From contig JABAKD010000002.1 in NCBI GenBank assembly GCA_012845835.1, positions 24,718,518-24,782,517 of the forward strand: a DNA stretch of 64,000 bases, written 5' to 3'. Each line of letters begins with the position of its first letter. The first letter of the stretch is position 1. The position numbers and the translations under genes were made by a program. This stretch comes from Undaria pinnatifida (Eukaryota; Sar; Phaeophyceae; Laminariales; Alariaceae). Shown one piece after another: positions 1 to 12,213 of the stretch. Below the pieces are notes generated by a model. It saw only the letters and a program-made list of their open reading frames with translations. It was not told the DNA's origin and did no database searches.

Positions 1-572
1 CACACAATCACAGAAGCAAAAAAACACGGAAACACAAACACATAAAAACGCAAACCGTAGAACACACAGGGTTAGAAAGTGCTATCATGGGCACTTGGCG
101 CACCCGGCAAAAACGAGATTGCATCGCTAGTGCAAATAACCAAGGATGGAGGGGGCATTGGCACTACAACAAATCACAGCAGAGCAATGCCAAACGAAGG
201 AGCTCCTGCTACCGCTGCTATAGCTGATGCTGCTGTTATAGCTACTGATATTTCCGCCGCTGCTGTTGCTACCGCTGCTACTGCTGCTACTGATGTCGCT
301 GCTAGTGCTGTTGATACTGCTGATGATGGTATTACCGTCACCGCCACTGCCGCTGCTGCTTCTGCGGACGTGACACACAAGACTAAACGGCACGAAGAAT
401 CCCCAAACACGATCCTGCTCATACTGCGGGGGTGACACGCAAGACGAAACAGCACGAGCCATGCCCAAACAACTCTAAACAGCCCAACCCAACCCAACCC
501 AACCCAACCCAACCCCAACCCAACCCAACCCAACCCAACCCAACCCAACCCAATACACGCTAGTTCACTGAC
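1..572. other. RPA2 intron sequence, no exon recognised
   Basis: The exon ending at 573 has a gtcagtg donor, and the expected next segment of the subunit is absent from this stretch. It contains a CCCAA array at about 483-552 and a GCT/GCC trinucleotide tract at about 200-365. The trinucleotide tract produces alanine- or serine-rich open frames on both strands that have no family resemblance. Confidence 0.6.
483..552. repeat. CCCAA pentanucleotide array
   Basis: Near-perfect CCCAA repeats, with one CCCCAA variant, lie immediately inside the intron after the 573 donor. On the coding strand of RPA2 this reads as GGTTG. Confidence 0.9.
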
Positions 573-3500
573 CTGGTACATGTTCCTGGGGCTCTGGTTG
601 TAGTCGGAGAAGGGTGTGAGCGATGCCACAAGCGAGAGCATATTGGTAGGGTCCAGCTCCCGGTGTGTCGTCAGGCCAGCCCTCACATCTTCCGCTAAAC
701 ACGCGATCTGTCGCAAACACACACACGACACACCGTCCCCACAGCACACAATACGAAAACAAAAAATACAAGGTAAGCGAAAAACAACGCTAAAAAGCAA
801 TTATATTTTTTTATTCAACATGGCAAAGAGCAAGGAGACAGTTCACAACAACAAAAAAAACAAAACAAATTTTGGAAACACGTATACAAAGGTATACCAC
901 ATTTTTTCCGAAAACAAACCATGAAAAAAAGCGGCAACAATACGTAAAACCGAGCTACTACACCAAGACGAAGAACATACGTATTCGTAGAGAAAACAAG
1001 TGCTTCCAAATATTGTACGAAGTAGTAGGCATATGAAAAGGCGCACGATACCGCTAGGATGTGGATGCATGGGCCGTGCCCATAGTATGGACAAAACACT
1101 TTTGGTATTCGCAATCACGCATCGACAATCAAGCAAACATAGAGACACGTTTGATGGTGCTCAATTATGCCTTTGAGCCCTACTATGATACCGCGACGCA
1201 CGAAACCGGCGTCAACACCTTTGAGACTAGGCGAGACTAGGCAAGGCTAGGCAAGGCTAGGCAAGGCTCAGCAAGGCTCGGCAAGATGAGGCTGGGCGAG
1301 ACAAGGCTCGGCAAGGAAAAGGCTCGGCAAGGCTCGGCAAGGCTCGGCAAGGCTCGGCAAGGCTCGGCAAGGCTCGGCAAGGCTCGGCAAGGCTCGGCAA
1401 GGCTCGGCAAGGCTCGGCAAGGCTCGGCAAGGCTCGGCAAGGCTCGGCAAGGCTCGACAAGGCAAGGCTCGGCAAGGCAAGTCAAGACGGACACAAGACT
1501 AATCACCTCCATAAACTGCTGCTCCATTGGGCCGATCCACTCCGTCTTGCCGCTGGGAAGGTGCAGCACTGGCCGGCACATTCTGGTATTAAAAAACAAA
1601 CAAACGAAATGAATTACCAGCTACTAGTCAAGCAAACAAACAAGCGAACAAACAAACAAACAATGCGGGGCAATAAAAACAACCAGCAAGTAGAAACCTA
1701 CAGCCAACCCGCGTCCTTAAGAAGTAACGGCGCCCTTTACAACGGATGAGTCGACCTAACGAGAGTGCCCTACTCTACTACAGGAAACCACAAGTTGCAT
1801 ACTATGGGCGGAATGTTGCGGTCTTCGGAGAAGACGAACCACACTCAATGCGTCTCAACACACCAAAAAAATCGCAAAAAAATCATCATCACAAGTATTT
1901 CGCACGCACCTTACTCTATACAAGAGCAAACCCCTTCCCTTCCCCCACGCCAGCCCCAACCCCTCACCCCCCCCCCCCCCCCCGCCCCGCCCGCTCCCCC
2001 CCCCAAAAAACCGCCCTGCCCGCTTCCCCCCCCAAAAAACCCCACCCAACAACCCTCCCCACCCAAAAACACTCACCGCGCCCCCGCACTGTTCAAAAAC
2101 AGTCCGGGATAAGGCCCGGCCCCGCCCTTCATCGGCGGGACCCACGCCACTTCCAAAGTAGGGTCCACCCCTGTACCCGCCCCCCCACCCCCATTCCTTC
2201 CCCCAGGAGACACTTTAAGCCGCCTGAGCTCGGCGGCTACACGGCGAAGCGTTGCCTCGCTACCGCCCCCCACGACTCTACCGTCCACCGCCACTGGCAA
2301 GAAGGAGTGGGGGAGGCTCGCCGCACCGTCTCCCGCCCCCGTGCCGGACGGGGCGACGCCGAGGTTGATCAGGACCGACTCCAGGGAAGACGGGGACTGG
2401 GGACCGAACGAGAGTTTACCGTGATATGTTGCGGGGGGGGTGGGATCGGGTTTAAAAATAATGCCAGTGCTGTTGTGGCTATGGTTACGGTGGTGGCGAT
2501 TGCTGTTGTTTGATGGTGTTGTGGTTGTTGTGGTTGTTGTTGTAGGAGCACACCAACCAGGCAGGCAAGAACGCAGGCAAACACATACAAAGCACAGCAA
2601 ATAAGCCCCCTGACCCCCCCCCCCCCATCCCGCCCCCCATCCCCTGCTCCCATCCCAACCCCTCCCCCCACCCCGCACCCCTCTTCCTTCCCCCCTACCC
2701 CCACCCCACCTCACCCCCAACCCCAACCCCAACCCCAACACGCCTGACCTCTGGGGGCGGTGGTGGCCTTCCCCCTCCGCACACCACCAGACACGTGGTG
2801 GCAAGGTGGTTCAGCAGTCCGCAGGGTGAGCCGTCAGGGGTGTGCACGGGGCACAAGAAGCCCCAGGACTCCGGGAGCAGCTTTCGGACGGCTGTGGTTT
2901 TCATTGTGGTGAAGAACTGCCCGCGGTGAACGCTCCGGAAGTGCGCCAGGTAGCGGAGGAAGTTGATCCGCTCCGCCACGATTGTAAACCCGGACACCTG
3001 GTTTTGTTTTTGTTTTTGGTTTTGGTTTTGTTGTTGGCTTGGTTTGGTTTGGTTTGGTTTGGTTTGGTTTGGTTTGGTTTGGTTTGGTTTGGTGTGGTTT
3101 GGTTTGGTTTGGTTTGGTTTAATTTGGTTTGGTTTGGTTTGGTTTGGTTTGGTTCGTTTTGTTTTTCTTGGGGTTTAGGTTTAGGTTTAGTTTAGTTTAG
3201 TTTAGTATAGTTTAGCTTTGGTTTGGTTTGGTTTGGTTTGGTATGGTATGGTTTAGTTTGGCTTGGTTGGGTTCGGTTTGGTTTGGTTCGGTATGGTTTG
3301 ATATGGTTTAGTTTGGCTTGGCTTGGTTTGGTTCGGTTTGGTGCCGTTTCGTCTTTTTTGTTTTATATGTTTTTGTTTGTGGAAGCTTTTGCAACACCGG
3401 CCCGTGTCAAGCTCTGAAAACAACACAACAGACTAATCATTGTAACACATATGATATGTCAAGCTCTGAAAACAACCCAACAGACTAATCATTGTAACAC

Positions 3501-6500
3501 ATATGATGCCAGTACCTGCATGAGATCAAGGCCCGAGGAGCTGGTGACGTTGCCGGTGGAAAGGAAGGTCGCCATGCCCTGCCCCACGGCGGGTGCGAAG
3601 CGGTCGAGCGCCTTCATCATGTACTTCGCGTCTCGAACCTAAAAAACAACAGCAGCAGCCGTGTTATTGTTGTTGCTGCTGTTGTTGCTGTTGCTGCTGT
3701 TGTTGCTGTTGCTGCTGTTGTTGTTGTCGTTGTTGCCAGTGTGGTAATCAAGGCAGATAACGAGCACAACATTTCCCTCGAATGTGGTGCATATTTACTG
3801 ATATTCATTTCATATAGTCACACACTTCATTTTACAAAAACATAAAAAAAAGCGTACCTGCATCGCCACCTTGGCGGGGTGCATCCTGGCGTCTCGACCC
3901 ACGTACTGCCTGACCTGACGAACGCAAGCACGCCAGCACGCCACACACCGCAAAGCGCCGCACCAACAACGGGTGACGGGTGGAAAAGTTGGGAGTGAAG
4001 GCGCCGGGGGCAAAAGCGGGGGGAGGGGGTGGGGGCGGGGGTGGGGCGGGGGCGGAGGGAGGCGTGAAGAGGGGGGAGATGAGAGATGCTGGGGGGGAGG
4101 GGAAGGGGAGGGGTGCAATATAATGTAGCATCCTGAGCACCTCGGCCGCCGCGATTACAGGCTGGGGGAGAAAATTAGCGACGTAGGGGACGAAGGGGAC
4201 GAGCGGAGGTGGCACCCCCTCCTCCAAAATGTACAACATGAATCGGAGCGCCGCAGATGCGGCAATAGCGATACTCTTGAACGTTTTTCATCCGCCGTGT
4301 TACCCGCTCTCGGCAGACAATGCTTCCCCTTCCCCCTCCACGCCGTCTCCAGCGCTCTTTTCAGGGTTAAAACTTGTCATGACTCAACTGTACATTTTTC
4401 CTCCCGTCTTCCTCCCCTTCCCTCCCCTTCAATCATTATCCTCCCCTTCCCCCTCCTCCTTCCCTCCCCCTCCTCGCCTCCCCTCCCCTTGCCTCCCCTC
4501 CCCTTGCCTCCTCCCCTCCCCTGCCATATCCCTCCCCCCCCCCCCCCCCGTTCGCTCCCTCCGCTCCTCGCTTACGCCATCACTCGCGTCCCCTTCCACT
4601 CTCCTTGCCCCTTCTCCCCTCCCCTCCCTCCCTCCCTCCCCCCCCCCCCATCCCCCCTCCCTATGCCCACCTTCTCAAGCCAGTTCTCCAGCCTCTCCTT
4701 GACGATCATCCCGAATAGATGTCCTGGCAGCAACAGCTCGTGATTTGCCAACGCATCTGGCCGGTCCTCCCGACATCGCCCCTGAACGAAGGCGTACAGT
4801 TTCCGCAGCATGAACAGCAGGCACTCCTGCTTGTCGGCGTGTCGCCTCAAGTGCACCAGGACAAATCTTGCTCAGACACACGGGACGGGACGGAGCAACA
4901 CGGGGAGGGACGGGACAGGATGAGACAGGACAGGAAAAGGAAGGGATGGGATAATATAGGACGGGAAGGGATGATATGGGACGGGACAGGATGGGACGGG
5001 ACAATATAGGACGGGAAGGGACAATATGGGACGGGACAGGATATGGTGGGACACAACCGAACGGGGGATGGGACGGGACGGGACAAAACGGGATGGGACC
5101 GGACACGACGGGACATAACATAGCGGGACAGAACGGGATAGGATCGGGCGAGAAGGGGTAGGACGGAATGGGACGGGAAAGGACGGAATGGGACGGGATC
5201 GAATAGGATGGGACGGGAAAGGACGGAATGGGACGGGATCGAATAGGATGGGACGGGAAAGGACGGAATGGGACGGGATCGAATAGGATGGGACGGGATA
5301 GGGCGGGGCCGAACCGGACCCGACACGACAGGACAGGACTGGGCAGGGGCAGGACGGGACGAAACCGACCGGGACGAGACGGGAGAAAACCGGACGGGAC
5401 GGGACTGGACAGCTCGGGACATGACGAGGTGGAAGCGCGCGGGGGGCGGCGAAGGGAAAAGAGGGGGGACGGGAGAGGAGACAGAGGGGGGGGGGGGGGA
5501 AGACGTGACAAGAGGGGAGTAGGGGGCGGGGTAGGATTGGGGGGGGTGCGCTTGCTCACCTGTCGACAACCTTTTTCCCGAGCTCAACATCAGTCGTCCC
5601 CGATGGCTCCTGCATTACCGTTCGGAACGAAGCCCCTAGGAAGGCCAGGCTCTCCAAACGCGAGTGCAAGCCCCAGCGCTTGCCGTCTCGCAGCAGCACC
5701 TGCCACCAAACACACAAAACAAGCAACTAAGCAACAAAAAAACACATAAGCATAAACTAAAGACGAACATGAAAAACGAACATAAAAAACGAGAAAAAAA
5801 AAGAAAGGAAAAAAGAACAAAGAAAAGACAAGAGCACGAATTAAAGAAGAAAATCCCATCTCGTTCGTCGCTGCCCACCCCCCTCACCTCTACGTGGGCG
5901 GCGAGAAAGGTGTTATCCTTTTGTCCCTGCAGCACCCTCTCGTGAATCTCTCGGTCGCTCGTGTCTCGCAAAGCTTTCAGGATGATCACCACCGGGACCA
6001 AGAACTCCTGCAACAGCGGTAGCAGCAGCGGCAGCGGCGGTGGCAGCAACAGCAGCGGCGGTAGCAGTAGCAGCAGGGACAGCAGCAGCAGCAGTAGGGA
6101 CAGCAGCAGCAGTGACAGCCCCGGAGGCGGCGGCGGCGGCGGTGGACCATGAAAGGGAGGAGGTCGGAGGGAAGGAGGTGAGTCAGAGGGATGTGAGTAA
6201 AAAAAGGCGTGTTTGGGCGGTTGGTTGCACCACCTACAGGTAGTAGTAGCAACCTGAGGGGTGGAGCAAACGCGTTCGCGAACACCCCGCCGTGCCACCA
6301 TGGCCGAGATTTTCAGCGAGGAGGGCGCGCGGCGGGGGGGGGGTGGGGGGGCAGCATATTTACACTACTAACCCCTTAGGAGCTTCAGAGGGAAAACGTG
6401 TCGAAAATGCTGACTTGACTGCAGCATTGATCCGTCACACGAAGCAGTCCGGGCTAAAGGGGTAAGGGATGTGTCCGAGTCAGACCTGCGATGTAAAAAG

Positions 6501-9500
6501 CTGTTTAGACACCCGCACAGCATGTATGGCGATACTATTAATAGCATTGCTGTACGATTTTTCTAAAAGACAGACGTTTTGATTATACCGCACTCGTCGT
6601 TTTTTTTGGTCGGCAGAAAACACCACAAAAACACACAAATCGCAAACACCAAAAAACATAGAAAAAAAAAAAAAAAAAAACGCAAAACGTAAAAAAATCC
6701 CGAGGCCTCTCTATTTCTCTCGCCTGTTTCCGCACGGAAAACCTGACGGTGGCGCCTCCCGTGGAAATGTAGTGCAGGGTTACCGTGAGGGTAGTCTGGT
6801 CCTTCCGGGCGCAGCGCATCATGACGCCCTTCTCGCTGTACCCTTGGCCGCGGTCTTTGAATGTCCCTCGAGAGATCGCGTGCGCGTAGTTTCGCTTCGG
6901 CACCTGTAACAGTGCAATATACCAGGCGCAGGTCGGTGTGGGCGATTAGTTGGTTGGTTGGTCGGTTGGTCGGTCGGTCGGTCCGTTGATCGATCGGTTC
7001 GTATTTCCGTCTGGTCGGTAATTCGCGCAGTCAATTGGCGTTTCGATATGTCAGTCGGATAGTCGGTAAGTATATCAGTCAACCAGATAGTCAGCCAGAC
7101 AGTCAGCCAGACAGTCAGCCAGACAGGCAGCCAGACAGTTAGCCAGACAGTTAGCCAGACAGTGAGCCAGATAGTCATGTAGTCGGTCGGACGAGTACTC
7201 CCACTCGAACCATGAACATATTCACATATTCACATATTCATTTAGCCGGCCGGTCGACCGGTCGGTCATTCAGTCTGTCAATCAGCGCGTGGTCTTTCCA
7301 GTAACTATTTAGAACTGCCCCTGGCTTCCTTTTCCTTAGCTTTTCACCGGCTATGCCTGATGGGCAGATGGTCGACAGTCACGTCATACCGGCGAATCGC
7401 TTCTCCAAACAACAAAACACACGCTTCATTGCGTGCGGGTTGGGGGCAGGAGCTTCCACTCTTCGCGCACACGGCGGAGAAGCGGTAAGCGCGATATGGA
7501 AATGCAGACTAGCTGAAGAGCCCGACGAATCAACGAATCAACACCAACTACGAGTAACGCTGCAGCCCGCCCCCTCCCACCCCAACCTCCACCCAACCCT
7601 CGTTGCGCCCCGTTCATTCCCACTCCCTTCCGTCCCTCTCACAAACACACAGGTTCGCGCCCATTCCCGCGTCTTGTAAGCAAATCCCACCTCGCGTCGA
7701 TCCCGCCGAGCCAGCCCGCCAAATGACATCGGCTTTTCTTTGGTCAGCCAGACAAATACGGTACACAGTCACCCACCCCCACCCCCACCCCCACCCCCAC
7801 GCCAAGACACATGCTACAAACAGTACGACAGGTGTGCACTTTATTTCTTCCCCGAAGGCTCCTGACTCTAGGTGTTCTTGAGCATCATACAAAGCACAAC
7901 TCTTGACATAACGTTGTGAGTTCTTACCCCGATGAACCAACCCACAACCCAGGTAATCAACGAATGATGTCGCAAAAATAAGACTGAAATTGCGACGAAT
8001 TTTAACGTTCAGAAGGTCCGTCATTCAGAAAAAGCTCTTAGATAAAAACTGCTACCTCCGTCGCAGCACGCTTCACAGCCCTCTACCCCACTCCAGTCCC
8101 CTCAATTACCACTCCAACCCCCACCCCAACCACTCCACCCCCTACCTCATCCCACCTGCCACCCTCATCTCCAACTCCATCTTCCCCATCCCCCTTCCCC
8201 AACCCCCCAAGCCCCGATCTCCTCCCCCCTCGCACCCACACCCCCATCCTCACCTGCAAGAGCCTGATGACCCTCTCAATTCCGCGGACGATAAAGTAGC
8301 CCCCCATCTCCCCGGACTCTTCCCTTCCCTTGCACAGCTGGGCTGGTGTGTGGCCGTGGAGGTGGCATCTCCTCGACCCCACCATCACTGGGCAGTCGCC
8401 GGCGCGCCTTTGCATCCTAACCGCGTCGCCATCTCCCACCTAGAGCAAGCCAATACAAGGAGGGGGGAAGGGAGGGAGGGAGGGTGGGAGGGAGGGAGGG
8501 AGGGTCGGAGAGAGCAGGGGGAAGGGGTACGTGAGTTTTTTTTTGTCGTCTCGGTATTTATGTTACCCCACCATTAATAGTACATTGTATATTTGATGCT
8601 CTTGGACGACAGGCGCTGACGACGAAGACGGCCTCGATCAGCAGCAATGGCAACGGCCAACGGGGTGGTCGGTCGCACAACTCACACAATAATTTTGGTA
8701 CAACACAGGAGTAATACAACGCACCCTTACGTACACTAGTCAGCAGCATGCCATGTACAGTATTCCATTTTTACTAGACCATTACTACTAATACTACTAC
8801 GACGTCGTACCATTGGCGTACTACTGCTACAGAGTATGGCTACTGCGAGATATTACATTTCAAAAAAATCTTATAAACACGTCAGCTATGAGGTCGATAA
8901 ACTTGGGGTCGATATTCATCTTTGCAAGCTGTGTGATACACCGACCGGTGATATGATACTTGTACGTCGAGGATATTCTGCACCTGATAGCAGAGGTCCA
9001 CCAGTAAGGATCCCTGGTAGGTGAGACCTCTCTCTCGGCACTCCCTAGGCGTCAACCGTGAAGACGCCGACTCCTCGTTCTTCTTCCCCGGGAACCCCAC
9101 CGAAACGCCTTCCACCCACATCTTCAAGATCGGCCCGTCCGGTCCTACCTGTTCGTTTGGTTCGACGGGTTGGTTTGTTTGGTTTGTTTGGTGTGTTTGA
9201 TTTCGTTGGTTTAGTTTTGATTGGGTTGGCGCGTTTTAGCTGGTTTGTTTTTTGGTGTGTTTTATTTTATGTTTAGTTTGTTTGGTTGTTCGTGTTCGGT
9301 TATTTGTGTTTGGTTTAGTAGGTGAGTGGGTGGGTTTGTTTTATTTGTTTTGATTGTTTTGCTTTGTTTATTTTGTTTTCTAACGCACAGCACAAAAAGT
9401 TACGCACCTTCTGCTGAACCTTTCCCTGCATGTTACTGCCAAAATGACTCAAGTCTAATTCCAACCAACTTTAAACTGAAATATGGGGTGTAGTTGTGAA

Positions 9501-10104
9501 GGGCTTCAGCTGACTTTACGTCGGAGGCTGACAGTTATGCTTCTTTCAGAATAACATGACATAACATGACATGGCCAGACACGATATGACATAACGTGAC
9601 ATTTCATGACATGATATGGCACGACACGACACTGTAGGGTAGGACATGACACGGCACGGCAAGGCACGTCACGTCACGTCACGTCACGTCACGTCACGTC
9701 ACGTCACGTCATGTCACGATACGACACGACACGACACGACACGACACGACACGACACGACACGACACGACACGACACGACACGACACGATGCCACACGAC
9801 ACGACACATAAATACACAATACACATGACATGGCACTGCATAACATGACATGGTACGGCATGGTATGGCATGGCCTGGTAGGAAAAGAAAAGGAGATGTA
9901 GTTCCACCGGCTGGCGTTTACTTGCGTGCATCTTGCCATTGTGTTGGGCTGGGTGGGTGGGTGGGTGGGTGGGTGGGTGGGATTTAGCTTAGTTAGTCTC
10001 CTTCCTGTCACCTCCATCGCCTGAAGTTGCATCGACTTGACGGCCTCCGCCAGTCCATCCTCCAGGAAGAAGTTGTAGGACTCAATGTGCGGCGCCACGA
10101 GGTT
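573..10104 (-). CDS. RPA2: RNA polymerase I second-largest subunit (RPA135/RPA2), partial at both ends
   Basis: This is the catalytic-core subunit of nucleolar RNA polymerase I, which transcribes the large rRNA precursor. Thirteen exons, in coding order, are 10104-10012, 9148-8984, 8439-8254, 6903-6724, 6007-5888, 5699-5560, 4866-4671, 3914-3858, 3638-3516, 2997-2788, 2396-2077, 1582-1507 and 707-573. Every junction keeps phase (mostly phase 0) and gives about 667 codons. Family landmarks in order are '[12 protein letters not shown]', '[17 protein letters not shown]', '[20 protein letters not shown]', '[11 protein letters not shown]', '[17 protein letters not shown]', '[19 protein letters not shown]' (fork region), 'YPGLFL', '[11 protein letters not shown]' and '[16 protein letters not shown]'. 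The Pol I-specific spacing and the [21 protein letters not shown] signature favour Pol I over Pol II or III. Roughly the first 30-60 codons and the C-terminal third or more are not seen. The 2,788 donor could equally be 2,785 (same phase). The intron after 6,724 has a GC donor. Confidence 0.95.
1220..1480. repeat. GGCTCGGCAA decanucleotide array
   Basis: Thirteen perfect tandem copies of a 10-bp unit lie at 1321-1450, with degenerate copies on both sides. The unit yields the spurious peptides [10 protein letters not shown] and [10 protein letters not shown]. It lies in the RPA2 intron between the exons at 1507 and 707. Confidence 0.95.
3041..3345. repeat. GGTTT pentanucleotide array
   Basis: Long GGTTT array decaying rightwards into GTTTA, GGTTC and GGTAT variants. 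It lies in the RPA2 intron directly upstream of the fork-region exon. The open frames over it (WFGLV repeats) are artefacts. Confidence 0.95.
3655..3735. repeat. GTT/GCT trinucleotide tract
   Basis: Interrupted GTTGTTGCT trinucleotide repeats immediately upstream of the RPA2 exon 3638-3516. Confidence 0.85.
4876..5420. repeat. GGGACGGGAC-type minisatellite
   Basis: Degenerate 5/10-bp GGGAC units fill this RPA2 intron. Within it, a higher-order unit of about 50 bp containing GGAATGGGACGGGATCGAAT repeats almost perfectly at about 5165-5300, so the array has homogenised at two scales. Confidence 0.9.
6007..6724 (-). other. RPA2 intron with non-canonical GC donor
   Basis: The upstream exon must end in phase 0 at AAACAG, followed by gcgagag, because the next exon begins in phase 0 with GAG TTC TTG (EFLVPVV). 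The protein then reads [13 protein letters not shown], which fits the family without gap or insertion. No GT in the right phase gives the same protein. The flanking CAG|GCGAG resembles the usual GC-AG consensus. The interval holds a poly-A run, a GC-rich trinucleotide tract and a diverged copy of a repeat also seen near 37.45 kb. Confidence 0.7.
6010..6145. repeat. AGC/GGC trinucleotide tract
   Basis: Purine-rich (AGC)n and (GGC)n run that ends just upstream of the acceptor of the RPA2 exon starting at 6007. The serine/glycine-rich translation has no family match. Confidence 0.85.
6945..7290. repeat. GGTC and CCAGACAGTCAG short tandem arrays
   Basis: Two adjacent arrays lie in the RPA2 intron between 8254 and 6903: GGTTGGTCGGTC tetranucleotides, and a 12-bp CAGTCAGCCAGA unit. 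Confidence 0.85.
9640..9800. repeat. ACGTC then ACGAC pentanucleotide arrays
   Basis: About nine CACGT/ACGTC units followed by about fourteen ACGAC units, inside the RPA2 intron between 10012 and 9148. Degenerate ACATG units extend the array on both sides. Confidence 0.9.
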
Positions 10105-11311
10105 CTGTCGACACCCATCAGGCGCGCACGGAAAAATCGAAAAAAAGTGATGGCGGGGTACACGATAAAGACGTTGGACACGCGGAGGAGGCAGGGCGGT
10201 GGAAGGGGGGGTCAATTTCCCCATTTTCCGTTTGTTATTTTTTATTTCCAGACACCAGGTACTGCCACACCTGGGACCTCGGACGATTGAAATTTTTACC
10301 TTCTCTCGCATTCGTATCATTCCAAGTACAGGCCAGACGTGTGTGATCGTATTATACGTCATGCTCATTTGATACTTGTTGGCGATGAGGGCTTCGATTC
10401 CGGTGTCTACCATACATAGCAAACGGGCCATTTCGTATTAATGGTGAGCGTAAAACTTGGCATCCGACATGTATTGAAATACTATTAACGGTAAGTCTTA
10501 GTCTGCCAGGGTGCCACGGCTGCCCCTCATGTGTGCTCCATCCGTCGAAATTGGCCTTGTCATTGTCCTCCAATGACGGTGGCATAAAGCATGCTACTGC
10601 TACTGCTGTCGCTGTTGGAGCCGCTGCTGCTGCACAGGTGATCTTGCGTCAGGTACAGCACCAGAGCAGAGCACTGGCTTACAGCTATTCTAAGCGACGA
10701 TAATCTGTACTCAAATACCAGTACGACATGATCCGTGCAGCAGCAACGCCGAAGGCTAGTTGGGACATTTCTATTGTAGATTCACTTACTAAAGGTGCAT
10801 TCGGCGGCCGCTCTCGGCAGTTCTCTGGCTCCTCAGGCTTCTCTCAGCTCTTAATTGCCGACGAGGTAACTACTCTTTCCGGACGGATTCGTGGACTGTT
10901 TTTCGTTTCCTCTTTGTGCTTTGTTGGCTTTTAAAATTTTTGAGTCTGTTTCTGCGCACAACACGAATTAAAGGCACAAACCAAACCCCGACAGCCACAG
11001 CAGTACGTACGTACCGCAACGGCAGCAGAACAGCCGGCAATCGGCCCTGTGCAGAGCAGCAAAGTAAATAAGGCAGCACGTGCGTATCGACCAGACAGCA
11101 GAGTGCGACAAAGCGAGCAAGCAGGCATGAACGAGTGAGCGTTGCCGAGAGAGGGAGCCACCAAGTGCGAGTATTTTATGGGTTTTTTTTCTCGCTTTGT
11201 TGTTGCTGTTCTTCCAATTATGTGGTTATTCAAGCCGCCAACAACTTTCGTGGATTTTTTCCAAGTACCGTTGACACTAAGTCCTGTGACGGGCCGACGT
11301 GTAGACGTAAT

Positions 11312-11568
11312 ATACTGTTCTTAGTATGGAGTATCTTAAGGTGTGACTGACGTGATAAAAACAACCGAGTCTTCGCTGCCACTTCAACTACGTGTTCCAC
11401 GCTGCTGCTGTGTGTATACTTTTTATTAAACTGCTTTTTTATACTGTTCTTAGTATGGAATATCCTAAGGTGTGACTGACGTGACAAAAACAACCGAGTC
11501 TTCGCTGCCACTTCAACCACGTGTTCCACGCTGCTGTTGTGTGTATACTTTTTATTAAACTGCTTTTT
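11312..11568. repeat. Two-copy 129-bp tandem duplication
   Basis: The unit starting ATACTGTTCTTAGTATGG at 11312 recurs at 11441 with a few substitutions. Each unit ends TTTATTAAACTGCTTTTT. The sequence after the second copy (CATCGACATCCAGCAC) also recurs near 55.59 kb. Confidence 0.9.
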
Positions 11569-12213
11569 ACACCCATCGACATCCAGCACAACCAGTGTCC
11601 GTGCCGATTCGTCACATCTCACATCCTAGTAAGGTTAATCCTCTTTAGTCACAAACCTCGAGACAGACACATGAATCGCAAGTACTACAGCTAGATACCG
11701 GATGCATAAGGTCTACTCATATGTGCATGTGCCGTCCGGGCTGTTTTCCTGAAGCATGGCGGCGGTATTCTTGGCAGTTTCAAGTCGCCATTTTGCACCT
11801 ACAATCCATTGTGGACTTCTGTTCGCGTTACACACTTGCTCTATTTTGCCTTCCTGAGCGACGGTGAATGCCGCCCGCGGAACGAAGCGCCTTGTAGCAC
11901 GTACAGTATATGTATACCGGTATGTATAATTGTCGTTTTTTTTCTTCGGGCACATCTCTTCGTGCTCGCACCTTTGTCTCAAACGTCGGATGGGGTGGGC
12001 ACAATTCGACCGTCGGGCTCACGTTGCCGGAGGTTTGGGCGCGATCCGTGTGTATGTCGCGCGTGGCAAGCCTTTTGAAGTTTTTTCGGCCTTGGGCACA
12101 CTAAAGGCAAATCCCCGGGTTTCCGCAACATCCCCGGGGATTGGGTTTCTGCATCCCCTATCCCCGTGTACGCACATAAGATTTGGATGCAAACCGCGTT
12201 TTCTGCTCGTAGC

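Noticed and set aside
1237..1612. Open frames on both strands over the GGCTCGGCAA array
   Set aside because: Repeat peptides only. The true exon here is 1582-1507, in RPA2.
4675..5749. Serine/proline- and arginine/glycine-rich frames of 170-290 codons
   Set aside because: They translate the GGGACGGGAC minisatellite on opposite strands. The flanking RPA2 exons are in defined frames.
10352..10585. First exon of RPA2 (minus-strand frame from about 10,585)
   Set aside because: No resemblance to the N-terminus of the family and no convincing donor. Left unassigned.
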